Assembly: GCA_963737555.1 (NCBI GenBank) | Contig: CAVTTB010000009.1 | Location: 248,001 to 312,000 of the forward strand | Source: JAHJQQ01 sp963737555 | GTDB taxonomy: Bacteria > Pseudomonadota > Gammaproteobacteria > Thiohalobacterales > Thiohalobacteraceae | Length of the DNA stretch: 64,000 nt | Direction: 5' to 3' | Part shown: positions 15,101 through 24,791 of the stretch, one piece after another | Layout of the letters: each line of letters opens with the position of its first letter | How positions within the stretch are numbered: position 1 is the stretch's first letter | The notes under the pieces: generated by a model | Told to the model about the DNA's origin: nothing | Databases searched by the model: none | Seen by the model: the letters and a program-made list of their open reading frames with translations, nothing else | Program-made: the position numbers and the translations under genes

Positions 15101-15370
15101 GTGGTGTGGTTACTGGCCCGAGCTTTTCTGGAGCGATGGGTGCGGAAATACTGGGCAGTAAGCCCTATGGCGTCCGGCGCGGTAGTAATGGGCATGGCAT
15201 ACATGATCCGGCATCTTGTCTCCGCGCAGGAAGCCACTGCGCGCACGGCACGCAAGCTGTTCCCGGTGGTCGGCAAGGCCGACGATCAACCGACAGCGGA
15301 TCTGCTGACCCAGCGCCTGGAAGTACACGAAAAAACCGCATGGATGCTGCGCAGCCTGCTGGAAGAGTGA
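15101..15370 (+). pseudogene. Remnant of a Dps-family ferritin-like protein
   Basis: The last 57 residues of this 89-residue reading match the C-terminus of Dps proteins closely: MIRHLVSAQEATARTARKLF, then ADDQPTADLLTQRLEVHEKT, then AWMLRSLLEE. This is the last helix region of the ferroxidase-dodecamer fold. Before it should come about 100 residues with the His and Asp/Glu ferroxidase ligands (HWNV-type motifs). The 29 residues present instead do not align well, and no upstream frame restores them. I read it as a 5'-deleted gene. A much diverged short protein is less likely. Confidence 0.65.
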
Positions 15371-15418
15371 TGCAGCCAGCGACAGGGCATTGATGCCCTG
15401 TTGGTTGCAGCGCCGAGT

Positions 15419-18265
15419 TCAACCTGTATTGCGCATACCGCCGGCAATCGCATTGATCGAGCGCAGCAGCGGGTCCAGCCAGATGTCACGCTCGGCATCC
15501 GGCAGCTTCTCGTTGCGGTAGCGCTTGAGCAGGATGAGCTGGATATGATTGAGCGGATCGAGGTACGGATCGCGACGCACCAGTGACAGATGCAGCGCCG
15601 GGTTTTCCTCGATCAGCAGTTTCTGATTGGCGACACCGAGCGTGTGGGTGAGCGTGCGCTGGAATTCGCCGCGGATATTTTCATAGATGCTGGCGGCGCG
15701 GTTCTTGTCGACGGCGAGTTCGGTGTATTCGCGCGCGATATCCATTTGTGCCTTGAACAGCGACATCTGCGTGTTGCTGAGCAGGGCGCGGAAGAACGGC
15801 CATTCCTGATACATGGTCTGCAGTTTGGCAAGCCGTGCCGGATCACGTTGCCGCCAAGTCTCCAGCGCCATGCCGATACCGTACCAGGCCGGCAAGGTAT
15901 GCCGCGATTGCGCCCAACCGAACACCCAGGGAATGGCGCGAATGGAGGTCTTGGTGCGGTTGCCCTGTTTGCGATGACTCGGCCGTGAGCCGATGTTGAG
16001 CAGGCCGATCTCGCTGACCGGGCAGACTTCATAGAAATAATCCAGAAAGCCTTCGGTGTGGTCGGTGAGATCGCGGTAGACCTTTTCGCCGATCTGCGCG
16101 ATCTCATCCATGATGCCGAGGTAGTCCTTGCGGTCCGGTTCGACCGGCTGCACCAACGAGCGACTGGCCTTCAACAGGCCGGTCACGCCCATGGTCAATT
16201 CGTAGATCGCGGTTTCCAGGTTGCCGTATTTGTACGACAGCACTTCACCCTGTTCGGTGAATTTGATTTCGCCATGCACGGTGCCGGGCGGTTGCGCCAG
16301 GATCGCCTCATGGGTGGGGCCGCCGCCGCGGCCGACAGTGCCGCCGCGGCCGTGGAACAGGCGACAGCGGACTTGTTTCTCGTCGGTGATGCGCAGGATT
16401 TTCTTCTGCGCCTCGTAGAGATTCCAACTGGAGGCGAGAATGCCGCCGTCTTTGCAGGAATCCGAATAGCCGAGCATCACTTCCTGCTGATTGCCGGAAG
16501 CCGTGAGCAATGCGCGATAGGTGTCGTTGCTGAGCAGATCGGTGAGTACTTCTTCGACGTGCGACAGGTCTTCGATGGTCTCGAACAGCGGACTGATGCG
16601 GATATGGCAGAACCATTCATTGCGGCGGCGTCCGGCGAGGTCTGATATCCAGGCCAGGAACATCACTTCCAGTACGTGGCTGGCGGTGTGGGTCATGGAG
16701 ATGACGTAATTACCGAAGGCTTCATCACTGACTTCGGCACGCATGCGCCGGACGACGCCAAAGACGTCCAGCGTCTCGCGGGTCGGTTCGGACAATTGCG
16801 CGCGATCCAGGGTCGGCGGTGCGCCGGCGGCGATGTAGTCCGCCAGCAGGCGAATCCGATCGGCTTCGTTGAGGGTGCTGTAATCCGGGCTGCCGGGGAG
16901 TTGTCGCAGTACATCGGCGACGGTCTCCGAATGCCGTGTCGATTCCTGACGGATGTCGAGTTGCATGAGGAAGAAACCGAAGGTTTCCACCAGGCGCAGC
17001 AGATCGGTCAGGTCGGCGTCGGCGATGCTGGCATCGCCATGACTGATCAGCGAGTCGCGGATCACGTACAGATCCTGCAGCAACTCGTGCTCGTTGAGAT
17101 ACCGGTGCGGATACTGATTCAGATCGGCCTTGCCGGCGTTCTCGATCTGCGCGCAGGCCGCGTTCAGGTTTTGCCGCAGACGATAACGGACGATGTAGAG
17201 CTTGCGTCGGTAAGGTTCGTGCGTGTAGCGCGTCAGGTGATTGCCGAAGGCGGCGCTGAATCGCTCCAGATCGGATTCCAGGCTGGCGCTGAAGGCTGCG
17301 GCGGGTTTGCACAACACGTCGGAGTGCGTGAGTACGCGTCGCAGAGCATCGATATGACGCAGATAGGTGGCCACCGCTTCGCGCATATGCATGTACAGCG
17401 CGAGTTCGGTGGTCTCCGGACGTACGAACGGATTGCCGTCGCGGTCGCCGCCGATCCAGGAGCCGAAGCGCAACACGCTGGGTACTTTTACGGGCAGTTC
17501 AGTCTGCGGATCGCCGTCGGTGTAGATGCGGCGCACGGCCTTTTCCAGATTGCGGTAGATCGCCGGCACGGCATCGAACAGGCTGTCCTGGAAGTAAAAC
17601 AGGCCGTTACGTATTTCATCCTGCACGCGCGGTTTGTGGATGCGCACCTCGTCGGTCTTCCACAGAATCTGAATCTCGTTCTGTAGGCGCTGAGTGATGT
17701 CGTTACGTTGTTCTTTGCTGAGGGTCTTGACGTCGAGTTCTTCGCTGGTGACGAAGATACGACGCAACGCCTCCATGATGGTGCGGCGCTTGGATTCAGT
17801 GGGGTGTGCGGTAAACACCGGGATATAGCGGGTCTGATCGAGCAACGTCTGCAGCTGATCGGTGGTAATACCCTGTTCGCGGAACTGGCGCAGCGTGTGG
17901 TCGAACGAACCCAGCCACAACGGGCCGCCGCTGGAAAGTTCACGGCGGCGCAGCCGGTGCTGGAAGGTCTGTTCGGCGATATTCACCAGGCTGAAATAGA
18001 CGTTGAATGCGCGCACCACGTGGGTGAGCAATTGCGGGTCCAGACCGTTGATGAGCTTGAGCAGACGTGCGCGCAGTTTCGGACTGTCGTCATGACGCAG
18101 GCGGATAAAGCCCTTGCGCAACGTTTCCACGGCGGAGAGTACCAACCCGCTTTCCTGGTCGCTGAGGACATTGCCCAGCAGGTCGCCGAACAGGCGCACG
18201 CGCGCGCGCAGTTCCTTGTCGCGGGGCTGAGTGATGGGGTTCGGGTCGTTCGTCACAGGGGTCAT
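15419..18265 (-). CDS. ppc: Phosphoenolpyruvate carboxylase
   Basis: Ppc carboxylates PEP to oxaloacetate, refilling the TCA cycle and fixing bicarbonate. The 948-residue protein shows VFTAHPTESKRRTIMEALRR (catalytic His), FGSWIGGDRDGNPFV, the glycine loop FHGRGGTVGRGGGPTH, RAIPWVFGWAQSRHTLPAWYG, and the conserved C-terminus ending INAIAGGMRNTG. Length matches bacterial Ppc (about 880-970). ATG 18265 (MTPVTND) is preferred to a TTG at 18286. It follows glgA on the same strand with a 95-base gap. No frameshift over 2.8 kb. Confidence 0.97.
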   Translation of the reverse strand: MTPVTNDPNPITQPRDKELRARVRLFGDLLGNVLSDQESGLVLSAVETLRKGFIRLRHDDSPKLRARLLKLINGLDPQLLTHVVRAFNVYFSLVNIAEQTFQHRLRRRELSSGGPLWLGSFDHTLRQFREQGITTDQLQTLLDQTRYIPVFTAHPTESKRRTIMEALRRIFVTSEELDVKTLSKEQRNDITQRLQNEIQILWKTDEVRIHKPRVQDEIRNGLFYFQDSLFDAVPAIYRNLEKAVRRIYTDGDPQTELPVKVPSVLRFGSWIGGDRDGNPFVRPETTELALYMHMREAVATYLRHIDALRRVLTHSDVLCKPAAAFSASLESDLERFSAAFGNHLTRYTHEPYRRKLYIVRYRLRQNLNAACAQIENAGKADLNQYPHRYLNEHELLQDLYVIRDSLISHGDASIADADLTDLLRLVETFGFFLMQLDIRQESTRHSETVADVLRQLPGSPDYSTLNEADRIRLLADYIAAGAPPTLDRAQLSEPTRETLDVFGVVRRMRAEVSDEAFGNYVISMTHTASHVLEVMFLAWISDLAGRRRNEWFCHIRISPLFETIEDLSHVEEVLTDLLSNDTYRALLTASGNQQEVMLGYSDSCKDGGILASSWNLYEAQKKILRITDEKQVRCRLFHGRGGTVGRGGGPTHEAILAQPPGTVHGEIKFTEQGEVLSYKYGNLETAIYELTMGVTGLLKASRSLVQPVEPDRKDYLGIMDEIAQIGEKVYRDLTDHTEGFLDYFYEVCPVSEIGLLNIGSRPSHRKQGNRTKTSIRAIPWVFGWAQSRHTLPAWYGIGMALETWRQRDPARLAKLQTMYQEWPFFRALLSNTQMSLFKAQMDIAREYTELAVDKNRAASIYENIRGEFQRTLTHTLGVANQKLLIEENPALHLSLVRRDPYLDPLNHIQLILLKRYRNEKLPDAERDIWLDPLLRSINAIAGGMRNTG

Positions 18266-18360
18266 AGATTCACTATATCGTGGCAACGGCGCCCGGGCTG
18301 GCGCAAAGAGCGGGGATTATAACGTAGGCAGCAGGGTCTGGCAGCCGCTGGAGAATATTG

Positions 18361-19813
18361 TTATGCAGATGGGATAAGCGACTGATACAGGTCCAGATAT
18401 CGCTGAGCGCTACGGGTCCAGCTGAAATCCTGGGCCATGGCGTTTTTGATCACGCGGGTCCAGACGGTGCGCAGGGCATACAGACGCAGGGCACGGTCGA
18501 TGCTGGCCAGCAAGGCCTCCGGACTGGCGCTGTCGAAGACGAAACCGGTGGCCGTGCCCGCGTCCAGCGTGGCCGGTGTTGTGTCGACGACGGTGTCGGC
18601 CAGACCGCCGGTGCGGCGCACGATGGGCAGGGTGCCGTAACGCAGGCTGTAGATCTGATTCAAGCCGCAGGGTTCGAAGCGCGACGGCATCAGGAAGGCG
18701 TCGGCGCCGGCCTCGATGCGGTGGGCGAGCGTCTCGTCATAGCCGATGCGCATACCCAATTGCTGCGGGTATCGTGCCTGCGCGGCGCGCAGTGCGGTTT
18801 CGAGATGGGCATGTCCGCTGCCGAGCATGACCAGCTGCAGCGGGCGCTGCATCAGTTCGGGCAGGATCTCGAGCAGCATATCGATGCCTTTTTGTTCCAC
18901 CAGTCGGCCGATATGTGCGAACACAGGTATGCGAGGGGCAGTTGGCAGGTCAAAGACACGTTGTAGCGCCTGTTTATTGGCGTCTTTGCCCCTGAGACTG
19001 TCGCGGCTGAAATGCGTGTCGAGCAGCGGGTCGCTGGCCGGATTCCACACGCTGGCGTCCGCGCCATTGAGGATGCCGGTCAGCTGCGCGGCGCGGTGTT
19101 CGAGTAGACCATCCAATCCGCAACCGAACTCGGGCGTGCGGATTTCCGCGGCGTAGGTCGGACTCACCGTGGTCAGCGCATCGGCGTAAACGAGCCCCGC
19201 TTTGATGAACGAGAGACGACCGTGAAATTCCAGCGCATGCATTGACCACCACGTGTATGGCAGCCCCAGCGTCCGGAAGTGCGATTTGTCGAACAGCCCC
19301 TGATATGCCAGGTTGTGCACGGTGAAAACGCTCGCCGGACGCGGTGATTCAAGGCTTAATAGCGCCGGCACCAAGCCGGTCTGCCAATCGTTGCAATGCA
19401 CGATGTCCGGGCGCCAGTCGAGGCCGGCGCGGTCCTGACAGAGTTCGACGATGGCGCGGCAGAAGGTGGCGAAGCGTTGGGCGTTGTCCGGCCAATCGGT
19501 TCCATCCGGTCCGGAGTAGGGGTTGCCGGGGCGGTCGAAGCAGCGCGGTGCGTCGACCAGATAAACCACGACGTCGGTGCCCGGCAAACGGCCTTCAAGC
19601 ACGCGCACGGGCTTCGACGCTGCCGGTGAGCGTGAGCCGCGCGACTTCGGTGAGCTGACCGGCGTGCGTTAGCAGCGCCTGATAGGCCGGCAAAATCAGG
19701 CGCACATCTTGCTTAAGATCGTGCAATGCCTTGGGCAGCGCGCCGGAGACATCGGCCAGCCCGCCGGTTTTGATCAACGGGTGGGCCTCGCTGCTGGCGA
19801 ATAATATTTTCAT
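18361..19813 (-). CDS. glgA: Glycogen synthase (frameshifted near the N-terminus)
   Basis: GlgA extends alpha-1,4-glucan using ADP-glucose. The first frame gives MKILFASSEAHPLIKTGGLADVSGALP (the KTGGLADV substrate motif) to residue 67. The second gives VLEGRLPGTDVVVYLVDAPR, DIVHCNDWQTGLVPALL, FTVHNLAYQGLF, GRLVEQKGIDMLL and the catalytic region PSRFEPCGLNQIYSLRYGTLPIVRRTGGLADTV. Skipping one base in the GGG run at 19609-19611 fuses them to 483 residues, the normal size. It implies glycogen storage; other glg genes are not in the window. It is divergent from gndA. Confidence 0.94.
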
Positions 19814-19998
19814 GTAGTTGCTTTCAGTAGATCAGCGACAGTGGATCCGAGCGGCGTTGCAACATGGACTCGCTTGGCGGTTCAAGCGTCGGTTTGAGGT
19901 TGCGACTCTGACCGCTTAAAACCGTGACGTCAAGCCGACAGCCGGCGACGTCTATACTAAACACCGATTTTGCATTCAGGGACTATAGGAGACAGAAC

Positions 19999-20907
19999 AT
20001 GCGCATGGCAATGGTGGGCTTGGGCAAGATGGGCGCGAATATGGTGCGTAGACTGCGACGCGGTGGTATCGAAGTCGTCGGCTATAACCGCAGTCGCGAA
20101 ATCGTCGCTACGCTCGCCCACGAGGAAGGTATGGTCAGTGCTGACAGCGTCGCCGATGCGGTAGCCAAATTGCCTGCGCCGCGGGTGGTGTGGGTGATGT
20201 TGCCGGCCGGCGAGACGACCGAGAACACGCTCGGCGAGTTACGCGGGCTGTTGAGCCAAGGCGACTTGGTCATCGATGGAGGTAATTCCAATTATCACGA
20301 CAGCCAGCGGCGCGGTGCGTGGCTCGCGGAAGCCGGCATCGAGTACGTGGATGCGGGCACCTCCGGCGGTATATGGGGCCTGGAAAACGGCTATTGCCTG
20401 ATGGTCGGCGGCAGCGATGCGGCCATCAAACTGCTGACGCCGGCACTGCAAGTGTTGGCGCCCGGGCATGATTACGGTTGGGCGCATGTCGGACCGGTGG
20501 GCGCCGGGCATTTCACCAAGATGGTCCACAATGGCATCGAGTACGGCATGATGCAGGCCATCGCCGAAGGTTTCGCGCTGTTGCGCGGCAAGCAGGAATT
20601 CAATCTCGATCTGGCGCAGATCGGCGAGTTGTGGAAACACGGCTCGGTGGTGCGCAGTTGGTTGCTGGATCTGACCGCCGATGCGCTCAAGGACGATCAG
20701 AAACTGGAAAACATCAAACCGATCGTGCCCGATTCGGGTGAAGGCCGCTGGACCGCTATCGAAGCGATCGATCAAGGTCAGGCGTTGCCGGTGATCAGCA
20801 TGTCACTGGCGATGCGCTTCGCCAGCCAGGATCAGGCCGGTTATTCCAATCGTTTGCTGTCGATGATGCGCAATGCCTTTGGCGGACACGCCGTGGCCAA
20901 GAAATGA
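19999..20907 (+). CDS. gndA: 6-phosphogluconate dehydrogenase, short GndA/YqeC-like type
   Basis: This enzyme oxidises and decarboxylates 6-phosphogluconate to ribulose 5-phosphate. At 302 residues it belongs to the short class that commonly prefers NAD. It starts with the Rossmann loop MVGLGKMGANMVRRL (residues 5-19; Asn/Arg after the second strand, GYNRSRE), has IDGGNSNYHDSQRR, the DAGTSGGIWGLENGYCLMVGG signature, and the catalytic Lys/Asn in HFTKMVHNGIEYGMM. ATG 19999 has AGGAG 7 bases upstream. It precedes zwf, so the two oxidative pentose-phosphate dehydrogenases are paired. No 6-phosphogluconolactonase gene lies nearby. Confidence 0.95.
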   Translation: MRMAMVGLGKMGANMVRRLRRGGIEVVGYNRSREIVATLAHEEGMVSADSVADAVAKLPAPRVVWVMLPAGETTENTLGELRGLLSQGDLVIDGGNSNYHDSQRRGAWLAEAGIEYVDAGTSGGIWGLENGYCLMVGGSDAAIKLLTPALQVLAPGHDYGWAHVGPVGAGHFTKMVHNGIEYGMMQAIAEGFALLRGKQEFNLDLAQIGELWKHGSVVRSWLLDLTADALKDDQKLENIKPIVPDSGEGRWTAIEAIDQGQALPVISMSLAMRFASQDQAGYSNRLLSMMRNAFGGHAVAKK

Positions 20908-20908
20908 C

Positions 20909-20975
20909 CAGGATTCGGGATTCGGCATTTAGCATTCATTGGCCCGAATCCTGAATCCTGAATCCCAAATGCTAA
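20909..20975. repeat. Short GAATCCTGAATCC-type inverted repeats between gndA and zwf
   Basis: GGATTCGGGATTCGG and CCCGAATCCTGAATCC lie on either side of CATTTAGCATTCATTGG and can pair. Similar GGATTCAGGATTCGGG pieces occur at about 25160-25185 and 25305-25335 around rnpB. It looks like a dispersed intergenic repeat rather than a specific regulator. Confidence 0.5.
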
Positions 20976-20993
20976 CAAGGAAACGTTTATCCC

Positions 20994-22469
20994 ATGCTTG
21001 AACCTTGCACTTATGTGATCTTCGGCGCGACCGGCAACCTGTCGCAGAAGAAACTCATGCCGGCGCTGTACCATCTGGAACAGGCCGGGCGTTTGCCGGA
21101 GGGGATGCGCGTGCTGGGTGTCGGGCGCCGCGACTGGGATGACGAGAAGTGGCGCAAGATCGTCGAGGATTGGCTGGGTCCACGCGCGCGCTCCGGTCTC
21201 GATGCCGAGGTGTTCGCACGGTTCCGCGCACGCCTGTTCTTCTTTCAGGGCGACATCACCGACGAGACCAGCTATGCGCGTTTGCAGACGCTGCTGAACG
21301 GTTCGGAGTATCCCTCCAGCATCGCCTTCTATATGTCGGTGGCGCCGGCGGAATTCGCGGTGGTCAGCAACGGCCTGGCGGCCGTGGGTCTGAATCGTGA
21401 CGACGACGGCTGGCGGCGCATGGTGCTGGAAAAGCCCTTCGGCTACGACCTGGACAGCGCCGAAACCCTCAACAAGCGCCTGCACCATCACTGGCGCGAG
21501 GATCAGATCTTCCGCATCGATCATTATCTGGGCAAAGGCACCATCCAGAACATCCTGGTGTTCCGCTTCGCCAACCTCATGCTCGAACCGCTGTGGAATC
21601 GCAACTACATCGATCATGTGCAGATCATTCATGCCGAATCCACTGGCATTGAACAGCGCGCCGGTTATTACGACGGCGCCGGCGCCTTGCGCGACATGGT
21701 GCAGAGTCATCTGTTGCAGATGCTGACGCTGGTGGCGATGGAACCGCCGGCCAATCTCGACGCCGAATGTCTGCGCGACGAAAAAGTGAAAGTGCTGCGC
21801 TCGATCCGGCCGATTCCGCAGAGTGCAGTGTCTGCGCACGCCTTTCGCGCCCAGTACGGCCGCGGCACGGTCGGCAAGGAAAAGGTCGGCGGCTATCTCG
21901 ATGAGAAGGGCGTGCCGGCGCAGAGCACCACCGAGACCTATGCGGCGCTCAAGCTCTATATCGATAACTGGCGCTGGCGCAATGTGCCGTTCTATCTGCG
22001 CACCGGCAAGCGCATGGCGCAGAGCACCTCGCAGATCAGCATCCGTTTCAAGCATCCGCCGCAGCAGTTGTTCCGCGAGACGCAGATCGAACAACTCAAG
22101 CCGAATTGGTTGCTGATGGGTATTCAGCCCAACGAGTGCCTGCGCCTGGAATTGCAGGTCAAACAACCGGGCTTGGAGATGCTCGCCGAAACCCAGCGCC
22201 TGGATGCCGCGACCTGCGGTGTCGCGCAATACGGCATCGATGCCTATGAGGCGCTGTTGCTGGATGTCATCGACGGCGATCACTCGCTGTTCCTGCGCTT
22301 CGACGAGGTCAGTTGGGCCTGGCGCGTGGTCGATCCCATTCTCAAGGTCTGGGCCACCGAGCGGGATTTCATCCATCCCTATCCCGCCGGCAGTTGGGGG
22401 CCGCAGGAAGCCAACCGGCTGTTCGATCGCGAGGACCAGTACTGGCGGAATACATTGGAAGACGAATAG
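20994..22469 (+). CDS. zwf: Glucose-6-phosphate 1-dehydrogenase
   Basis: Zwf makes 6-phosphogluconolactone and NAD(P)H. The 491-residue protein has the dinucleotide loop VIFGATGNLSQKKLMPALYHL (Asn and Gln where most have Asp and Ala/Thr), VLEKPFGYDLDSA, the active-site signature FRIDHYLGKGTIQN, FANLMLEPLWNRNYIDHVQI, ESTGIEQRAGYYDGAGALRDMVQ and FYLRTGKRM. AAGGAAACG lies about 10 bases before the ATG. It is between gndA and pgi, forming a hexose-phosphate and pentose-phosphate cluster. The frame is intact. Confidence 0.97.
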   Translation: MLEPCTYVIFGATGNLSQKKLMPALYHLEQAGRLPEGMRVLGVGRRDWDDEKWRKIVEDWLGPRARSGLDAEVFARFRARLFFFQGDITDETSYARLQTLLNGSEYPSSIAFYMSVAPAEFAVVSNGLAAVGLNRDDDGWRRMVLEKPFGYDLDSAETLNKRLHHHWREDQIFRIDHYLGKGTIQNILVFRFANLMLEPLWNRNYIDHVQIIHAESTGIEQRAGYYDGAGALRDMVQSHLLQMLTLVAMEPPANLDAECLRDEKVKVLRSIRPIPQSAVSAHAFRAQYGRGTVGKEKVGGYLDEKGVPAQSTTETYAALKLYIDNWRWRNVPFYLRTGKRMAQSTSQISIRFKHPPQQLFRETQIEQLKPNWLLMGIQPNECLRLELQVKQPGLEMLAETQRLDAATCGVAQYGIDAYEALLLDVIDGDHSLFLRFDEVSWAWRVVDPILKVWATERDFIHPYPAGSWGPQEANRLFDREDQYWRNTLEDE

Positions 22470-22517
22470 CTGTCACGTGGTTACAATAGAGCTCTGGATT
22501 TTTCTCAGGGAAGCAAC

Positions 22518-24113
22518 ATGTCCGATCTGACTCAATGCAACGCCTGGCGGGCGTTGACGGACCATTACTACGAGATCCACGAGCAGCACATGCGCGACTG
22601 GTTCGCGCAGGATCCGCAGCGCTTCGAGCGCTTCTCATTACGTTTCGAAGACATTCTGCTCGACTACTCCAAGAACCGCATTACTGCGGAAACACAGGCG
22701 TTGCTGCTGGATCTGGCGCGCGAGCGTGACGTGCCGGTGTGGATCGAACGCATGTTCGCGGGCGAGAAGATCAACGTCAGTGAAGATCGCGCGGTATTGC
22801 ACATTGCGCTACGCAACCGCTCCAGCCGCGCTATCCAGGTCGACGGCGAAGATGTCATGCCGGCGGTCAATGCGGTACTTGCCAAGATGCGCGCCTTCTG
22901 CGAGCGGGTGCGCAGCGGCGCGTGGAAAGGTTTCAGCGGCGAACCGATTCGGGATGTGGTCAACATCGGTATCGGGGGCTCCGATCTCGGTCCGCTGATG
23001 GTCACCGAGGCGCTGCGGCCCTATGGTTCGGCGGCGCTGCGGGTGCATTTTGTATCCAATATCGATGGCAGCCAGATCGTCGAAACACTCAAACATCTGG
23101 ACCCGGCCACGACGCTGTTCATCGTCGCATCGAAGACCTTCACCACACAGGAAACCCTCACCAATGCGCAGGCCGCGCGCGCCTGGTTGTTGGCCGATGC
23201 CGGTGATGCGAGCGCGGTCGCGAAACACTTCGTGGCCTTGTCGACCAACACCGACGCGGTGCGTGCGTTCGGCATCGACACGGCAAACATGTTCGAATTC
23301 TGGGACTGGGTCGGCGGGCGCTATTCGCTGTGGTCGGCTATCGGTCTGTCGATTGCCCTGTACATCGGCATGGATGCGTTCGAGGAATTGCTCGACGGTG
23401 CGCATGCGATGGACGAACACTTCCGCACCGCGCCGCTGGACAAAAATCTGCCGGTGACACTCGCGCTGCTCGGCGTCTGGTATATCAATTTCTTCGATGC
23501 CGAGACGCACGCCATTCTGCCGTACGACCAATACCTGCATCGCTTCCCGGCCTATTTGCAGCAAGCCGATATGGAAAGCAACGGCAAGCGCGTCACGCGC
23601 GCGGGGCAAGCCGTCGATTACGCCACCGGCCCGGTGATCTGGGGTGAGCCCGGCACCAATGGACAGCATGCTTTCTATCAACTGATCCACCAAGGCACGC
23701 GGCTGATCCCGGTGGATTTTCTGGCGGCGGCCGAAAGTCACAACCCGCTCGGTGAACATCAGCGTATTTTGCTGGCGAATTTTTTCGCTCAGGGCGAGGC
23801 GTTGATGCGCGGCAAGACGGCGGCCGAGGCGCGTGCCGAATTAGTGGCGCAGGGCCTGTCGGGTGAGGCGCTCGAACGTCTGTTGCCGCATAAACTGTTT
23901 CCGGGCAACCGCCCGAGCAATTCCATTATGTATCGCAAGCTTACCCCGCGGACCTTGGGAAGCCTCATTGCGCTCTACGAGCACAAGATCTTTGTTCAGG
24001 GAATTATCTGGAATATCAATTCATTCGACCAATGGGGTGTGGAGTTGGGTAAGCAGCTGGCGCAGGCGATTCTGCCGGAGTTGGAGCGCGCGGACTACGG
24101 CTGCGACGCATGA
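22518..24113 (+). CDS. pgi: Glucose-6-phosphate isomerase
   Basis: Pgi interconverts glucose 6-phosphate and fructose 6-phosphate. The 531-residue protein has VNIGIGGSDLGPLMVTEAL, the phosphate-binding SKTFTTQETLTNA, DWVGGRYSLWSAIGLS, the catalytic Glu region QADMESNGKRV, GEPGTNGQHAFYQLIHQG and the final KLTPRTLGSLIALYEHKIFVQG with the catalytic Lys further on. AGGGAAGC precedes the ATG. It follows zwf by 48 bases on the same strand. Confidence 0.97.
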   Translation: MSDLTQCNAWRALTDHYYEIHEQHMRDWFAQDPQRFERFSLRFEDILLDYSKNRITAETQALLLDLARERDVPVWIERMFAGEKINVSEDRAVLHIALRNRSSRAIQVDGEDVMPAVNAVLAKMRAFCERVRSGAWKGFSGEPIRDVVNIGIGGSDLGPLMVTEALRPYGSAALRVHFVSNIDGSQIVETLKHLDPATTLFIVASKTFTTQETLTNAQAARAWLLADAGDASAVAKHFVALSTNTDAVRAFGIDTANMFEFWDWVGGRYSLWSAIGLSIALYIGMDAFEELLDGAHAMDEHFRTAPLDKNLPVTLALLGVWYINFFDAETHAILPYDQYLHRFPAYLQQADMESNGKRVTRAGQAVDYATGPVIWGEPGTNGQHAFYQLIHQGTRLIPVDFLAAAESHNPLGEHQRILLANFFAQGEALMRGKTAAEARAELVAQGLSGEALERLLPHKLFPGNRPSNSIMYRKLTPRTLGSLIALYEHKIFVQGIIWNINSFDQWGVELGKQLAQAILPELERADYGCDA

Positions 24114-24154
24114 CGCCTCGACGAATGGCTTGATCCGGTACTACAAGACACTGA

Positions 24155-24225
24155 TATGATTAGGCACCTACCGCCACGGATGGGCGGAGTGATGTCACCA
24201 GGGGAAAGCCCTGGCAGGAGGAGAC
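24155..24225 (+). promoter_or_regulatory. Structured leader of the TPR gene: two hairpins with GGA motifs up to the ribosome site
   Basis: A TATGAT -10-like box (24155-24160) is followed by hairpin 1 (CCGCC 24171-24175 with GGCGG 24183-24187; the loop includes ACGGAT) and hairpin 2 (CCAGGG 24198-24203 with CCCTGG 24209-24214, loop GAAAG). Immediately after comes CAGGAGGAGAC, the ribosome site. GGA in a hairpin loop plus GGA at the ribosome site is the classic layout of CsrA/RsmA targets. That reading is inference; I could not match it to a named riboswitch. Confidence 0.4.
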
Positions 24226-24723
24226 ATGGTGATTCAGGATCCGTGGTCAACGGTGCACGAAGAAATACAGTTACACCCGGATTTTGTCCAGGGACAGCGC
24301 TATTTCCGTCAGGGTGATTTGAAATCAGCCCTGGCCTGTTTCAAATCGGCGCACCAGTCGACCGCGGCAGCCCATGTGTATGCCTACCTCTATATGTCTT
24401 ACCTTGGCTTGACCCAAGTAATGCTCAACGATGTGAGCGGACTCAATCTGTGCCGGCGCGCCGCGCTGGAAGAAGCCCATCGCGGCGAGGTCTTTGAAAA
24501 TCTGGTGCGTGCGGAACTGAAACTGGGACATCGCAAGCAGGCCTGTGATGCGCTACGGCGCGGTCAGCGTCTGGATAAAGGCAACGCGGGCTTGCGTGCT
24601 TTGCGCGATGAGATGGGCATGCGCCGCAGCCCGTGTCTGTCTTTCCTCGATCGCGATAATCCACTGAATCGTATTCTGGGCCGGCTTACCTACCGATCCC
24701 GTCGTCCTAGCGCGGGACGTTAG
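24226..24723 (+). CDS. Small tetratricopeptide-repeat-like protein
   Basis: This 165-residue protein has a helical repeat body: DFVQGQRYFRQGDLKSALACFKSAHQSTAAAHVYAYL, then LNLCRRAALEEAHRGEVFENLVRAELKLGHRKQACDALRRGQRLD. The A/G/Y spacing fits two to three TPR units, a protein-binding scaffold. The C-terminus (MRRSPCLSFLDRDNPLNRILGRLTYRSRR) is basic and resembles tails seen on similar proteobacterial hypothetical proteins. There is no signal peptide. The ribosome site AGGAGGAG is very strong but preceded by two hairpins. Function is unknown; it lies just before rnpB. Confidence 0.7.
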   Translation: MVIQDPWSTVHEEIQLHPDFVQGQRYFRQGDLKSALACFKSAHQSTAAAHVYAYLYMSYLGLTQVMLNDVSGLNLCRRAALEEAHRGEVFENLVRAELKLGHRKQACDALRRGQRLDKGNAGLRALRDEMGMRRSPCLSFLDRDNPLNRILGRLTYRSRRPSAGR

Positions 24724-24791
24724 GCACAGCTGGCAACCGCAGACGCGGCTCAGAACTGTGCGCGACACCGGCCATGCTATACTCCGCGCCC

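Noticed and set aside
20841..22376. Long minus-strand ORF (511 codons) opposite zwf
   Set aside because: Antisense shadow of zwf with shadow-type composition and no family motif.
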